Source: Roseburia sp.
Lineage (GTDB): Bacteria; Bacillota; Clostridia; Christensenellales; Pumilibacteraceae
NCBI GenBank assembly: GCA_023665905.1
Contig: JAMPDA010000014.1
Span: 1 to 47,651, forward strand
Direction of reading: 5' to 3'
Length of the DNA: 47,651 bases
Every line of letters starts with the position of its first letter. Position 1 is the first letter of the stretch. The position numbers and the translations under genes were made by a program. Below, one piece after another: positions 7,352 through 14,662 of this stretch. Under the pieces are notes generated by a model, which was given only the letters and a program-made list of their open reading frames with translations, searched no databases and was not told the DNA's origin.

Positions 7352-8365
7352 ATGAAAGGCGTTAAATTTTCAGCGAAAGAGAAAAAGCGAATACTCGATA
7401 TGTGGCTCGTAGAGCGGAGGCATTGGCAATACGTTTGCCGAAAAGAAAAGTGTACTCGCGTCAGCCTTTGGCGGTGGAAAAAGCAATATAACGGTACGCT
7501 TGCAAGTTTAGAGAATAAGTCGAGCCGCCCGAAAACGCCGCACCCGAATAGCCAAACCGAAGAAGAAAAGCGCGAGATACAGCAAGTAATCGACGACAAC
7601 CCGACAATGGGCTATACGGAGCTGTACGGCGAGCTTCGGGCAAAGTACGCATATTCGCGCCACTACATGACAATGTACAAGTACATACGCAAGCAGAATA
7701 TACGCCCGGCGGAAACATACGAACAATATCAGCCGCAACCATACGACACGCCCGAGATGCTCGGGCAAAAATGGCAAATGGATGTGAAATTCGTACCGCT
7801 CGAATGCGGACGCGGAATATTCCGGTACGAGCGGTGTTTTCAGTACACAATGATAGACGAAGCGACGCGCGAGCGGTTTATTTATGCGTACAAAGAACAT
7901 AGCGGCTTTTCGACCGTGGACTTTATACAAAGGGCGGTCGTATATTTCGGGTACGCACCGAAAGTAATACAAACCGACAACGGCACGGAGTTTACCAACC
8001 CGAAAGGAACGGGCGAGGGCAAAGTTCATGTTGCCGATAAGATAATGCAAAAGCTCGGTATTCGGCATCAGCTCATAAGAGCGTACACGCCGCGACACAA
8101 CGGCAAAGTGGAGCGCAGCCACCGCACCGACCAAGAGCGGTTTTATAACTTTTTGACGTTCTCGACGTTTGAAGAGCTACAAGACAAAATGCGCGATTGG
8201 TTAAACCGGTACAACCGCAAGCCGCATACCGCGCTCCGAAACCGCTACGGAAAAAAGGTATTGCAAAGTCCGCTCGATAAGCGAGCCGAACTTTTGGAAA
8301 TGCTAAAAGAGGGCGCGATTTCCGAAAAAGTAAGATTTCTCAAAAATTCCGATCGCGTAGCGTAA
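7352..8365 (+). CDS. DDE transposase/integrase, IS481/IS3-like (copy 1)
   Basis: 337 aa. The N-terminus has a helix-turn-helix (~8-45: EKKRILDMWL ... TRVSLWRWKKQY) and the IS481-type linker LENKSSRPKTPHP. The rve/RNase H core has D144 (QMDVKF), D209 (QTDNGTEF) and E254 (NGKVERSH). Forty-four residues separate the second D and the E, against about 35 in most IS481/IS3 enzymes, owing to an insert near GTGEGKVHV. It is the only recombinase seen in the phage and lies about 215 bp from the right end, as transposases do in mobile elements. I infer that it integrates the phage. It is intact and not flanked by its own IS ends. Confidence 0.88.
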   Translation: MKGVKFSAKEKKRILDMWLVERRHWQYVCRKEKCTRVSLWRWKKQYNGTLASLENKSSRPKTPHPNSQTEEEKREIQQVIDDNPTMGYTELYGELRAKYAYSRHYMTMYKYIRKQNIRPAETYEQYQPQPYDTPEMLGQKWQMDVKFVPLECGRGIFRYERCFQYTMIDEATRERFIYAYKEHSGFSTVDFIQRAVVYFGYAPKVIQTDNGTEFTNPKGTGEGKVHVADKIMQKLGIRHQLIRAYTPRHNGKVERSHRTDQERFYNFLTFSTFEELQDKMRDWLNRYNRKPHTALRNRYGKKVLQSPLDKRAELLEMLKEGAISEKVRFLKNSDRVA

Positions 8366-8367
8366 GA

Positions 8368-8428
8368 GCGGACGGTCGGCGGCGCGTACCCTTGCCTTGC
8401 AAGGCAAGGGTGAATTTACCACGTCCGC
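8368..8428. promoter_or_regulatory. Nested inverted repeat downstream of the transposase (copy 1)
   Basis: Outer arms GCGGACG (8368-8374) and CGTCCGC (8422-8428) enclose a perfect 22-bp palindrome at 8389-8410, built on CCTTGCC/GGCAAGG. No T-run follows. It may be a transcription stop, a transposase-binding site near the right end, or a cruciform. Which is not decidable from sequence. Confidence 0.75.
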
Positions 8429-8442
8429 AAACAGCAAAATGG

Positions 8443-8471
8443 TTGACCGCACAACCGAAATATGGTATTAT
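8443..8471 (+). promoter_or_regulatory. Outward-reading promoter near the phage right end (copy 1)
   Basis: -35 TTGACC (8443-8448), 17-bp spacer, -10 TATTAT (8466-8471). It reads across the right end: into the early genes when the ends are joined, into the flank when integrated. Confidence 0.65.
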
Positions 8472-8567
8472 AGGCATACACCGAGAACGAAAATCGGCAA
8501 CAAAGCCGCCATTCTTAAAAAATCACACTATTTTCTAAAAAAATATGAAAAAGTATGCTAAAAACGC

Positions 8568-8596
8568 TTGACTAATTTGCATTGTTGATTTAGAAT
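8568..8596 (+). promoter_or_regulatory. Junction promoter formed by joined phage ends
   Basis: -35 TTGACT (8568-8573) lies in the right end. The 17-bp spacer spans the end-to-end junction and -10 TAGAAT (8591-8596) lies in the left end. At the integrated right end (47043 onward) the same -35 is followed 17 bp later by TGTTTT, so the promoter is lost. The design matches the circle-junction promoters of IS3, IS21 and IS30 elements. Confidence 0.65.
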
Positions 8597-8630
8597 AGGT
8601 TTGTAACATTCGTTACAGACCTATTTTTTT
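8595..8630 (+). terminator. Left-end hairpin 1, terminator-like
   Basis: Thirteen-bp stem ATAGGTTTGTAAC / GTTACAGACCTAT (one wobble), loop ATTC, then T7. It lies directly after the junction promoter and before the first early gene. Confidence 0.75.
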
Positions 8631-8633
8631 ACG

Positions 8634-8670
8634 GGTTCGTAGCAAATGCTACGAGCCTATTTTTATTTTT
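8634..8670 (+). terminator. Left-end hairpin 2, terminator-like
   Basis: Ten-bp stem GGTTCGTAGC / GCTACGAGCC (one wobble), loop AAAT, then TATTTTTATTTTT. It is a diverged tandem copy of hairpin 1 with compensatory base changes in the stem (GTAAC/GTTAC in hairpin 1, GTAGC/GCTAC here). Confidence 0.75.
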
Positions 8671-8683
8671 GGAGGACAAAAGT

Positions 8684-9154
8684 ATGAAAGTAAAGAGCAT
8701 TCAGGAAGCGTGGGCGGAGGCGAACAAGATAATGCCAACCGACTATATGCTTGACGAAAAGCGAACCGAGAGAGCGGGCTATAAAATCTATTATAGCACG
8801 GCAGAGGACGTACACGCCTATATATGCGATTTGGGCGACCGCCTCGAAGTCAATACGCCGGACGGGAAAAGTACCAACATTTGGATCGACAACATAACCG
8901 AACGCGAGATGCCCGACGCAAAAAATGTTTACAAAACTATCTATACGGCGGTAACGATACGCGCTCGGAAAAAGAGCAAACCCGAAGCATTCGAGTGGAA
9001 AGACGTCGCGGTGGACTCCGATACAAGTTTTACCAAGCTGAAAGCGCGGCTGTATGAAAAATACGGAATAGACTTTGAACAACAGCACATTATCGACGCG
9101 AACGGCGAAACGGTTTATTCGTTTGCCGGTCACCAAGAAACATACAACGCATAA
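8684..9154 (+). CDS. First early gene, unknown function
   Basis: 156 aa from ATG 8684, chosen because GGAGG is at 8671-8675; an upstream in-frame TTG would sit on the ribosome binding site. It is soluble and mixed alpha/beta, with no motif I recognise. It is the first gene after the left end and the two hairpins, so it would be the first product of any promoter reading across joined ends. That position fits a regulator or anti-host protein, but this is inference only. Confidence 0.7.
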   Translation: MKVKSIQEAWAEANKIMPTDYMLDEKRTERAGYKIYYSTAEDVHAYICDLGDRLEVNTPDGKSTNIWIDNITEREMPDAKNVYKTIYTAVTIRARKKSKPEAFEWKDVAVDSDTSFTKLKARLYEKYGIDFEQQHIIDANGETVYSFAGHQETYNA

Positions 9155-9187
9155 CCCCGCCGACGAGTCTTTGAAAATTAAGACGAA

Positions 9188-9205
9188 ACGCGCCAAGCGG
9201 CGCGT
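9188..9205. other. Small perfect hairpin between early genes
   Basis: ACGCGCC (9188-9194), loop AAGC, GGCGCGT (9199-9205). No T-run follows. It may stabilise mRNA or weakly attenuate transcription before the RHH gene at 9241. Confidence 0.5.
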
Positions 9206-9240
9206 CCGGGGAAACCCAAATCACAAAAGGAGGTACCGTT

Positions 9241-9408
9241 ATGAAAAAGAAAGGCGACAGCTCAATCAAAAAGGACAAGCGATTTACGTTGTGCGTCCCG
9301 CAAGACACTTTCAACAAGCTGAGCGAACGCGCCACGCAAGAGCAGACGAGCGTCAGTGCAATCGTGCGAAAGCTCGTAATCGACGGCTTGGCAAAAACAA
9401 AGGCGTAG
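9241..9408 (+). CDS. Small ribbon-helix-helix DNA-binding protein
   Basis: 55 aa. KRFTLCVPQDTFNKLSERA then TSVSAIVRKLVIDGL fits the CopG/Arc ribbon-helix-helix pattern: one strand, two helices and a short turn. A strong AAAGGAGG precedes the ATG. It lies in the early region beside an XRE-type regulator, so it probably controls early or lysogeny genes. It may be a second RHH regulator to the one upstream of the transposase. Confidence 0.75.
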   Translation: MKKKGDSSIKKDKRFTLCVPQDTFNKLSERATQEQTSVSAIVRKLVIDGLAKTKA

Positions 9409-9436
9409 CGCAACCAAATAATATGGGAGGTGAAAA

Positions 9437-9964
9437 ATGCCGAAATACAAAGAGCTACGCGAAGCAAAGGGTTTGCAAGCCAAGCAAGTCGCGGAAACGG
9501 CGGGCGTCGACGTAACAATGTATTCTCGATTTGAGAACTATCGGGCATTACCGATACCGGTCGATTTCGAGAAGATACTCGGAGCGTTAGAGTGCTTACC
9601 GACCGACGTGTACAAACCCGACGAGGTACAGCTTTTACCGAACGCAACAAAGGTGGAAGCGACGGGCGGCGCGAGGGTATACCAAGAGCCGACCGAGTAC
9701 AAAATGACGGTACGGCTCGGCAATAACTGCCGCGACGTATTAACGAAAGAGGTATTGCAAAAATGCGGTTACAAAAGTATTAACGATTGGGTGATCGCTT
9801 GCGTAAAGCGGCTCAAAAGCCAATACGAAGCAATACAGCGGAGCGAACAAAAAAAAGCTCCGAAAGCCTTACGCAACAAGGCGGACGGAGCAGTCGGAGC
9901 GAGGCAAACAGCAAAAACCCCGACCGATACAATTCTATCAAATACAAATTCATTTGTCAAATAG
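9437..9964 (+). CDS. XRE-family helix-turn-helix regulator
   Basis: 175 aa. The N-terminal ~55 residues form a Cro/CI-type HTH (YKELREAKGLQAKQVAETAGVDVTMYSRFEN). After residue ~80 comes a second part with a strand and helix (YKMTVRLGNNCRDVLTKEVL...SINDWVIACVKRL) that resembles an RHH-like module. It ends in a low-complexity basic tail. GGGAGG lies just upstream. It is the best candidate for a lysogeny regulator here, but it sits co-directionally inside the early operon rather than divergently, so it may be Cro-like. Confidence 0.8.
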   Translation: MPKYKELREAKGLQAKQVAETAGVDVTMYSRFENYRALPIPVDFEKILGALECLPTDVYKPDEVQLLPNATKVEATGGARVYQEPTEYKMTVRLGNNCRDVLTKEVLQKCGYKSINDWVIACVKRLKSQYEAIQRSEQKKAPKALRNKADGAVGARQTAKTPTDTILSNTNSFVK

Positions 9965-9976
9965 GAGGCAAACATT

Positions 9977-10687
9977 ATGGCAGCAGAAAAACAAGCACCG
10001 GCACCCGAAAAGAGTGCCGCACCTAAAAAAGCGGCGGCGGACAAGCCGAAAGAGCAACCGGCGCGCAAAAAAGGCTTATTCGAGAAAATACAAACCGTCC
10101 GCGTCGGCTTGCAAGCCGAGGAAATAAAAAAGACCGGCAAAATGAACGGACGCACGGAAAAACCGTACCTCGAATTGGCGGACTTTATACATTCGCTGAA
10201 TAGGCTTATGCTCGAAGAACGGTTTACCGCGATAGTAAACTTTTCGCTCGAAGAAGCCACGCTTACGGCATACGACTTCGACAGCGATCAGACGTTCACA
10301 ATCAAAAGTCCGATGCGCGAAGCAAAGGTGCAAGGCTGTAACGATATGCAAAATCTCGGAGCGGTCGAAACGTACCAACGCCGTTATTTGTATATGGCAA
10401 TGTTCGACATAGCCGAGAGCGACATATTGGACGGTGGCTTGAATAACAACGGAAAGAACGAAAAAGCCGCGCCGGACAAGCAGATCGAAAAACCCACACC
10501 CGAGCAATTAAAGCAAGCGCATGACCTTTCTATCGATTTGAATAGGCTCGCCGCATACCTTAAATGCGCCGTGGATGAGATAAGCAAAGCCGACCTTGCC
10601 GACGCTATAAAGGTGAAGCAAGAGGCAATGAAAAAGAAAGCCGCCGCGCAATCGCAAAATCAAACCGCACCGGAGGAAGCAAAATGA
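9977..10687 (+). CDS. erf: ERF-family single-strand annealing protein
   Basis: 236 aa. An Ala/Lys/Pro-rich N-terminal tail (~1-35) is followed by the ERF core from FEKIQTVRVGLQ to NLGAVETYQRRYLYMAMFDI (~120-160), the conserved ERF signature region, and then a C-terminal helical domain. It anneals complementary single strands during phage recombination, concatemer formation or genome circularisation. It overlaps the next gene, a PD-(D/E)XK nuclease, by 4 nt. Together with the SSB at 12468 they form a complete recombination module. Confidence 0.85.
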   Translation: MAAEKQAPAPEKSAAPKKAAADKPKEQPARKKGLFEKIQTVRVGLQAEEIKKTGKMNGRTEKPYLELADFIHSLNRLMLEERFTAIVNFSLEEATLTAYDFDSDQTFTIKSPMREAKVQGCNDMQNLGAVETYQRRYLYMAMFDIAESDILDGGLNNNGKNEKAAPDKQIEKPTPEQLKQAHDLSIDLNRLAAYLKCAVDEISKADLADAIKVKQEAMKKKAAAQSQNQTAPEEAK

Positions 10688-11583
10688 AAGTAGTATTCAA
10701 CGAAGAAAAACATACATATTGGCTCGGTGATAAGCGGTTAGTGAGCGTAACAAGCCTTTTGAAAAAGCACGGACTTTCTACCGATTATTCGGGCGTAAGC
10801 GCGGACGTTTTGGAAAAAGCCGCAAAGAAAGGCACAGCCGTTCACAGCGAGATCGAAGATTATATTAAAACCGGTGCAATCGGTTTCACGTCCGAGCTTT
10901 TGGGTTTTATCGACCTTTCGGAAAGTTTGCAATTCGTAGCGAACGAAAGCGAAATCATACTGCCGAGCGGCGATATTCCCGATGCCGAAATAGATAATTA
11001 TATCATAGCGGGAACGGCGGACATTATAGGCACAAGCAAGGACGGGCTGACGCTCGTCGATATAAAGACCACGCAAAAAGTAGATATGCGTTCGTGCGCA
11101 TGGCAATTATCGCTGTACGAACGGCTCGCGGGCGTAAAGTTCGACAAAATGTACATATTTCATTTGCGCGACACGGCAAAGGCAATTCCGATCGAGCGCA
11201 TACCCGAAGCCGAAATCGACAAACTGCTCGAATGCGAGCGTAACGGCGAGATATACCACGAGCCGGGACTTATAGCAACGGGCGATTTGATAGCTTGCGC
11301 ACAGCGCGCCGAAATGGAGTTAGCGCGCATCGAAGAAGAACGCAAGACCGCCGAAGCGACCGCGAACGAATATCGGCAAAAGCTGTACGAGCTTATGGAG
11401 CAACAAGGTATTTCGAGTTGGGAAACGCTCGACAAATCTATGCTCATAACGCGAGTCGCACCGTATACCAAAACCACAATCGACAGTAAGAAGCTCAAAG
11501 CCGAAATGCCCGAGATAGCGGAAAAATACAGCAAGGTTTCGACGGTAAAAGGCAGTCTTAAAATAACCATTCGGGAGGCGTAA
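10684..11583 (+). CDS. PD-(D/E)XK exonuclease partner of ERF
   Basis: 299 aa. The nuclease core spans ~50-170. GTAVHSEIEDYI carries the upstream helix and Glu. GTADIIG followed by LTLVDIKTTQ supplies the D...D-x-K pair (catalytic Asp and Lys in VDIKT), and WQLSLYERL is the following helix. These are features of the RecB/PDDEXK_1 family found beside phage recombinases. The C-terminal ~90 residues are a charged coiled coil and a small beta domain. It probably resects DNA for the annealing protein. Confidence 0.8.
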   Translation: MKVVFNEEKHTYWLGDKRLVSVTSLLKKHGLSTDYSGVSADVLEKAAKKGTAVHSEIEDYIKTGAIGFTSELLGFIDLSESLQFVANESEIILPSGDIPDAEIDNYIIAGTADIIGTSKDGLTLVDIKTTQKVDMRSCAWQLSLYERLAGVKFDKMYIFHLRDTAKAIPIERIPEAEIDKLLECERNGEIYHEPGLIATGDLIACAQRAEMELARIEEERKTAEATANEYRQKLYELMEQQGISSWETLDKSMLITRVAPYTKTTIDSKKLKAEMPEIAEKYSKVSTVKGSLKITIREA

Positions 11584-12162
11584 ATGGCAAAGGAAATCGG
11601 CAAATTTAATTGTGCGCTTGAAAACTGCCTAACGGACGCGGACGGCTCGCTCGTAGTTTCGTTACGCATACCAAAGGACGAAAGCTATACCGCCAAGCAA
11701 ACGGTCGCCGCGATACGCACAGGGCTTGCAAGCGGCAAAGAACGGCTTACAGCGGCATTCGCGTGGTACAAAGAGAGCCGGAGCCTTAACGCAAACGCTT
11801 ACTTTCACGTTTTGGTTGACAAGATAGCCGAAAAAATGCAGCTCGGAGCGGACGAGGTAAAAGTTAAAATGGTGCTTGAATATGGCACAATGGCGACCGA
11901 GTGCGGCGAGCCGGTAATCGTAGCGTTGCCGAAGAGCGCAAACATAGCGGAGTATTGGACTTACGCGAAATGGATTGCCGATTTTACAGCCAAGAACGGC
12001 AAGCCTTACAGTCAGTACGTTTTTTACAAACACACCCACACACTCGACAAGAGCGAAATGGCGCGGCTTATAAACGGCGTAGTATACGAAGCGCAAGAGT
12101 TAGGCATCGAAACGCGCACACCCGACGAATTGGCGAGCTTAATCGAAAATTGGGAGGGTTAG
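11584..12162 (+). CDS. Recombination-associated protein, NinB-like (tentative)
   Basis: 192 aa. The segment KESRSLNANAYFHVLVDKIAEKM matches the RSLxxNAYFWVLxxKIA-type motif of phage proteins encoded between recombinase and HNH genes, which are often called NinB-like. The central part is alpha/beta and the C-terminus is acidic. It is tightly linked to the exonuclease and HNH genes, so it is placed in the recombination module. The biochemical role is inferred. Confidence 0.6.
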   Translation: MAKEIGKFNCALENCLTDADGSLVVSLRIPKDESYTAKQTVAAIRTGLASGKERLTAAFAWYKESRSLNANAYFHVLVDKIAEKMQLGADEVKVKMVLEYGTMATECGEPVIVALPKSANIAEYWTYAKWIADFTAKNGKPYSQYVFYKHTHTLDKSEMARLINGVVYEAQELGIETRTPDELASLIENWEG

Positions 12163-12164
12163 CC

Positions 12165-12458
12165 GTGAACGAACGAACAAAGGCGTGTGCGATAAGTAAG
12201 GCGGTCAAAGACACGGTATACAAGCGCGATCGCGGACGGTGCATATTGTGCGGACAGCCCGGACTGCCCGAAGCACACTACATACCGCGAAGCAAGGGCG
12301 GACTCGGCATCGAACAAAATATCGTTACGCTTTGCCGCCCTTGCCACGACCTAATGGACAACACCACGGCGCGCGACAGCTTGCTTCGGCGCGTCAAAGA
12401 ACACCTTGAACTATGGTATCCGGACTTTCCGGACGAACAACGAATTTATAAAAAATAG
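12165..12458 (+). CDS. HNH endonuclease
   Basis: 97 aa from GTG 12165 (GGGAGGG lies 6 nt upstream); the open frame extends back through the previous gene and is rejected there. The ββα-metal core is CILCGQ...AHYIPRSKGGLGIEQNIVTLCRPCHDLMD, with two CxxC-type zinc pairs and the catalytic His. It sits between recombination genes and the SSB. It may process recombination or replication intermediates, or be a homing-type nuclease. Confidence 0.85.
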   Translation: MNERTKACAISKAVKDTVYKRDRGRCILCGQPGLPEAHYIPRSKGGLGIEQNIVTLCRPCHDLMDNTTARDSLLRRVKEHLELWYPDFPDEQRIYKK

Positions 12459-12467
12459 GAGTACGTT

Positions 12468-12869
12468 ATGAACAAAGCAATTTTAATCGGGAATTTGACG
12501 AAAGACCCCGAACACCAGACAACGCAAAGCGGCGTTTCGGTATGCAAAATGTCTATCGCCGTAAATCGCAATTTTACCGACGCAAACGGCGAACGCAGAG
12601 CGGACTATTTCAATATCGTGGCGTGGCGCGGGCTTGCCGATAACTGCGCAAGGTTTTTGAGCAAAGGCAAGAAAATAGCTGTAGTGGGAAGCATACAAAA
12701 CCGTAGCTATGAAAAAGACAATCAAACGAAATACGTCACCGAGATAATGGCGGACGAGATAGAGTTTTTGTCGCCGCAGAGCGAAAACCAAAAGCAACAG
12801 CCGGAGCCGCAGCAGAAGCGCAAAATCAGCGATATGCAACCCGTAGACAACGACGATTTACCGTTCTAA
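12468..12869 (+). CDS. ssb: Single-stranded DNA-binding protein
   Basis: 133 aa. A full OB fold covers residues 1-105 (MNKAILIGNLTKDPE at the start, DYFNIVAWRGLADNCARFL, then KGKKIAVVGSIQNRSY). A Gln-rich linker leads to an acidic tip ending DDLPF, the usual docking peptide for replication and repair partners. Its size and organisation are those of bacterial and phage SSBs. It binds single strands generated by the exonuclease and during replication. Confidence 0.95.
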   Translation: MNKAILIGNLTKDPEHQTTQSGVSVCKMSIAVNRNFTDANGERRADYFNIVAWRGLADNCARFLSKGKKIAVVGSIQNRSYEKDNQTKYVTEIMADEIEFLSPQSENQKQQPEPQQKRKISDMQPVDNDDLPF

Positions 12870-12883
12870 CGGCGGAGGCGCTT

Positions 12884-13072
12884 ATGAGTAAAAAAGCAAT
12901 GACAACCGAAGAGATTACCGCCGAGATCGAGCGGCTGAAAAAATCGCCGTATGTAAAATTCGCAAAGGCGGCGGAAAACAAAGCCTTGCGGCAGAGAATG
13001 TACCAACTGCGCTCGCTCGAAAAGAAAGGGCGAGAATTGGCGGAGCAGCTCGGTGTGAATTTGGAGGGATGA
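12884..13072 (+). CDS. Small helical protein of unknown function
   Basis: 62 aa, charged and predicted all-helical (ITAEIERLKKSPYVKFAKAAENKALRQ...). GGAGG precedes the ATG. It lies 3 nt before the replisome organizer, so it is presumably co-translated. No family recognised. Confidence 0.65.
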   Translation: MSKKAMTTEEITAEIERLKKSPYVKFAKAAENKALRQRMYQLRSLEKKGRELAEQLGVNLEG

Positions 13073-13075
13073 GCT

Positions 13076-13777
13076 ATGGCGGAAAGACGAATGTTCGCAA
13101 AAACGATAATCGCAAGTGATGCGTTCCTTGATATGCCGCTTTCGGCGCGGTGCCTCTATTTCGCGCTCGGTATGTATGCCGACGACGAGGGCTTTGTGAA
13201 TAGCCCGAAAAGCCTTGCAAGGCTAATCGGAGCGTCCACGGACGATATGAATATACTGCTTGTACGGCGATTTATAATAGCGTTCCCGAGCGGTGTGTGC
13301 CTAATAAAGCATTGGCGCATAAACAACTACTTGCGCAGCGACCGCTTCCAACCCACAAAGTACACCGAAGAACGCAACCAAGTTATGATCGAAGAAAACG
13401 GAGCTTATGTGCTAATTGCCGAGCGGTATACCAATGGTATACCGAATGACGGTATACCCAGATTAGGTGAGAATAGAGAAGATAAGGTTAGTTTAGAAAA
13501 GGAAAGAATAGAAGAAATTGCGCCGCCGAGCGTCGCCGTTTCAAATTCCCGATTTGCTAAACCTACAATTGACGAAATCACCGCATATTGCTCGGAGCGC
13601 AAAAACAACGTAGACCCGCAAGCCTTTTTCGATTTTTACGAAAGCAAAGGTTGGCGCGTCGGCAACCAACCAATGAAAGATTGGAAAGCGAGCGTCCGGA
13701 CTTGGGAGCGTCGCCAAAAGCCGAGCGGCGGACAACCTAACAAGCCGAGCGGCGACAAGTACAAGCGGGAGGACTGA
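13076..13777 (+). CDS. Phage replisome organizer (initiator) with internal origin
   Basis: 233 aa. The N-terminal ~115 residues match the phage replisome-organizer domain: RRMFAKTIIASDAFLDMPLS, ADDEGFVNSPKSLARLIGAS, CLIKHWRINNYLRSDR. The C-terminal part has a DnaD-like tail segment (KPTIDEITAYCSERKN ... FYESKGWRVGNQPMKDWKASVRTWERR), the usual loader-contact region. Between them, DNA coding for YTNGIPNDGIPRLGE carries GGTATACC repeats and AT-rich iterons, so the origin is inside the gene, as in related phages. The DnaC-like loader gene follows 3 nt downstream. Confidence 0.9.
   Translation: MAERRMFAKTIIASDAFLDMPLSARCLYFALGMYADDEGFVNSPKSLARLIGASTDDMNILLVRRFIIAFPSGVCLIKHWRINNYLRSDRFQPTKYTEERNQVMIEENGAYVLIAERYTNGIPNDGIPRLGENREDKVSLEKERIEEIAPPSVAVSNSRFAKPTIDEITAYCSERKNNVDPQAFFDFYESKGWRVGNQPMKDWKASVRTWERRQKPSGGQPNKPSGDKYKRED
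13425..13515 (+). other. Probable replication origin inside the initiator gene
   Basis: Three GGTATACC palindromes (13425-13432, 13436-13443, 13451-13458), spaced 11 and 15 bp apart, are followed by CCCAG and an A-rich tract with repeated AGAATAG / AGATAAG / TTAG elements. Palindromic initiator sites next to an easily melted repeat tract within the initiator gene is the standard layout for this phage group. A shorter relative lies at 60-150 and 38535-38625. Confidence 0.7.
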
Positions 13778-13780
13778 CCG

Positions 13781-14662
13781 ATGCACAATATGCAAGACGT
13801 TTTCAAAGAAACGATCCGCGATTACGCGAACGGAATACTGCCGCTCCGCGACGACGAGTATATAGCCGAGGACGGACTGCCGCATTGTAAGAATTGCAAA
13901 ACGGCGCGCGTATTCGTTTCACCCGATAAGTCGTTCATGGCGCGGTGTATATGCAAATGCGAGAGCGAAGCCGCCGAGCGCAAAAAAGAGAAAGAGCGGC
14001 GGCAGCGCGTACTCGAAGAATTTAACAACCGCCGCAACCTTTCAATGATTGGCGACCGATACCGAAACGTGCGGTTTGCGGACGCGACGATTACCGACAG
14101 CAACCGCACCGTATATCAAAAGTGCCAAGCCTATGTCGAGAACGCCAAAGCGATGCGCGAGAACAATATCGGACTATACATATACGGCGATAATTCGTCG
14201 GGCAAAACGTACTTGACCGCTTGCGTATGTAACGAGCTACTGTGGCGCGGCTATCGGTGTGTATACACCAACCTTGCCACGATACTCAACGAAATACGGC
14301 GGAGCTACGACGGACAAGGAATGGGCGAGTGCGAATTGATAGACCGCTTGCAAGCGTATGATTTCGCTTTTATAGACGACCTCGGCAAAGAGTTTATCGG
14401 GCGCGAGTTCAACGCCGCAACAGCCAAATGGTCGGAAGAAAAGCTATTCGAGATTATCAACGCGAGATACAACGCGCAAAAGCCGACTATATTCTCGTCC
14501 AATTACGAGATAGCCGAGCTTGCGAGCATACTCAACCTTGACAAAGCGATTATCGAGCGCATAAACGAAATGGCGACGCGGGTTTTGAAACTCGAGGGCG
14601 ACGACTTCCGCGCATCGGCGCGATCGGACAAAAGCGAGCTTGCAAAGCGGTTAGGCGTATGA
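13781..14662 (+). CDS. DnaC-like AAA+ helicase loader
   Basis: 293 aa. Cys 36, 39, 56, 58 and 60 form a possible zinc-binding N-terminal module (HCKNCK ... CICKC). The AAA+ core has Walker A YGDNSSGKT (~135-143) and Walker B FAFIDDLG (~195-202), followed by a sensor-type SSNYEI segment. It is expected to load the host replicative helicase at the origin with the upstream initiator, using ATP. It ends with an ATGA overlap onto the next gene. Confidence 0.88.
   Translation: MHNMQDVFKETIRDYANGILPLRDDEYIAEDGLPHCKNCKTARVFVSPDKSFMARCICKCESEAAERKKEKERRQRVLEEFNNRRNLSMIGDRYRNVRFADATITDSNRTVYQKCQAYVENAKAMRENNIGLYIYGDNSSGKTYLTACVCNELLWRGYRCVYTNLATILNEIRRSYDGQGMGECELIDRLQAYDFAFIDDLGKEFIGREFNAATAKWSEEKLFEIINARYNAQKPTIFSSNYEIAELASILNLDKAIIERINEMATRVLKLEGDDFRASARSDKSELAKRLGV

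Larger units (their letters stand above)
1..8583. repeat. Long direct repeat, copy 1 (end of a preceding phage unit)
   Basis: Identical, as far as I can compare it, to 38476-47058 with a constant offset of 38475; all genes in the two copies translate identically. The left edge is the window edge, inside a G13 tract, so it is not a biological boundary. The right edge at 8583 is where this copy runs on into the phage left end while the other copy runs into flanking DNA. The simplest reading is head-to-tail phage DNA (circle, concatemer, tandem prophage or assembly walk) preceding one complete prophage. Confidence 0.95.

Noticed and set aside
8545..8571. Eight-codon leader peptide (MKKYAKNA) at the right end
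   Set aside because: It has an ATG but no ribosome binding site and overlaps the end/promoter sequence. It is most likely chance.
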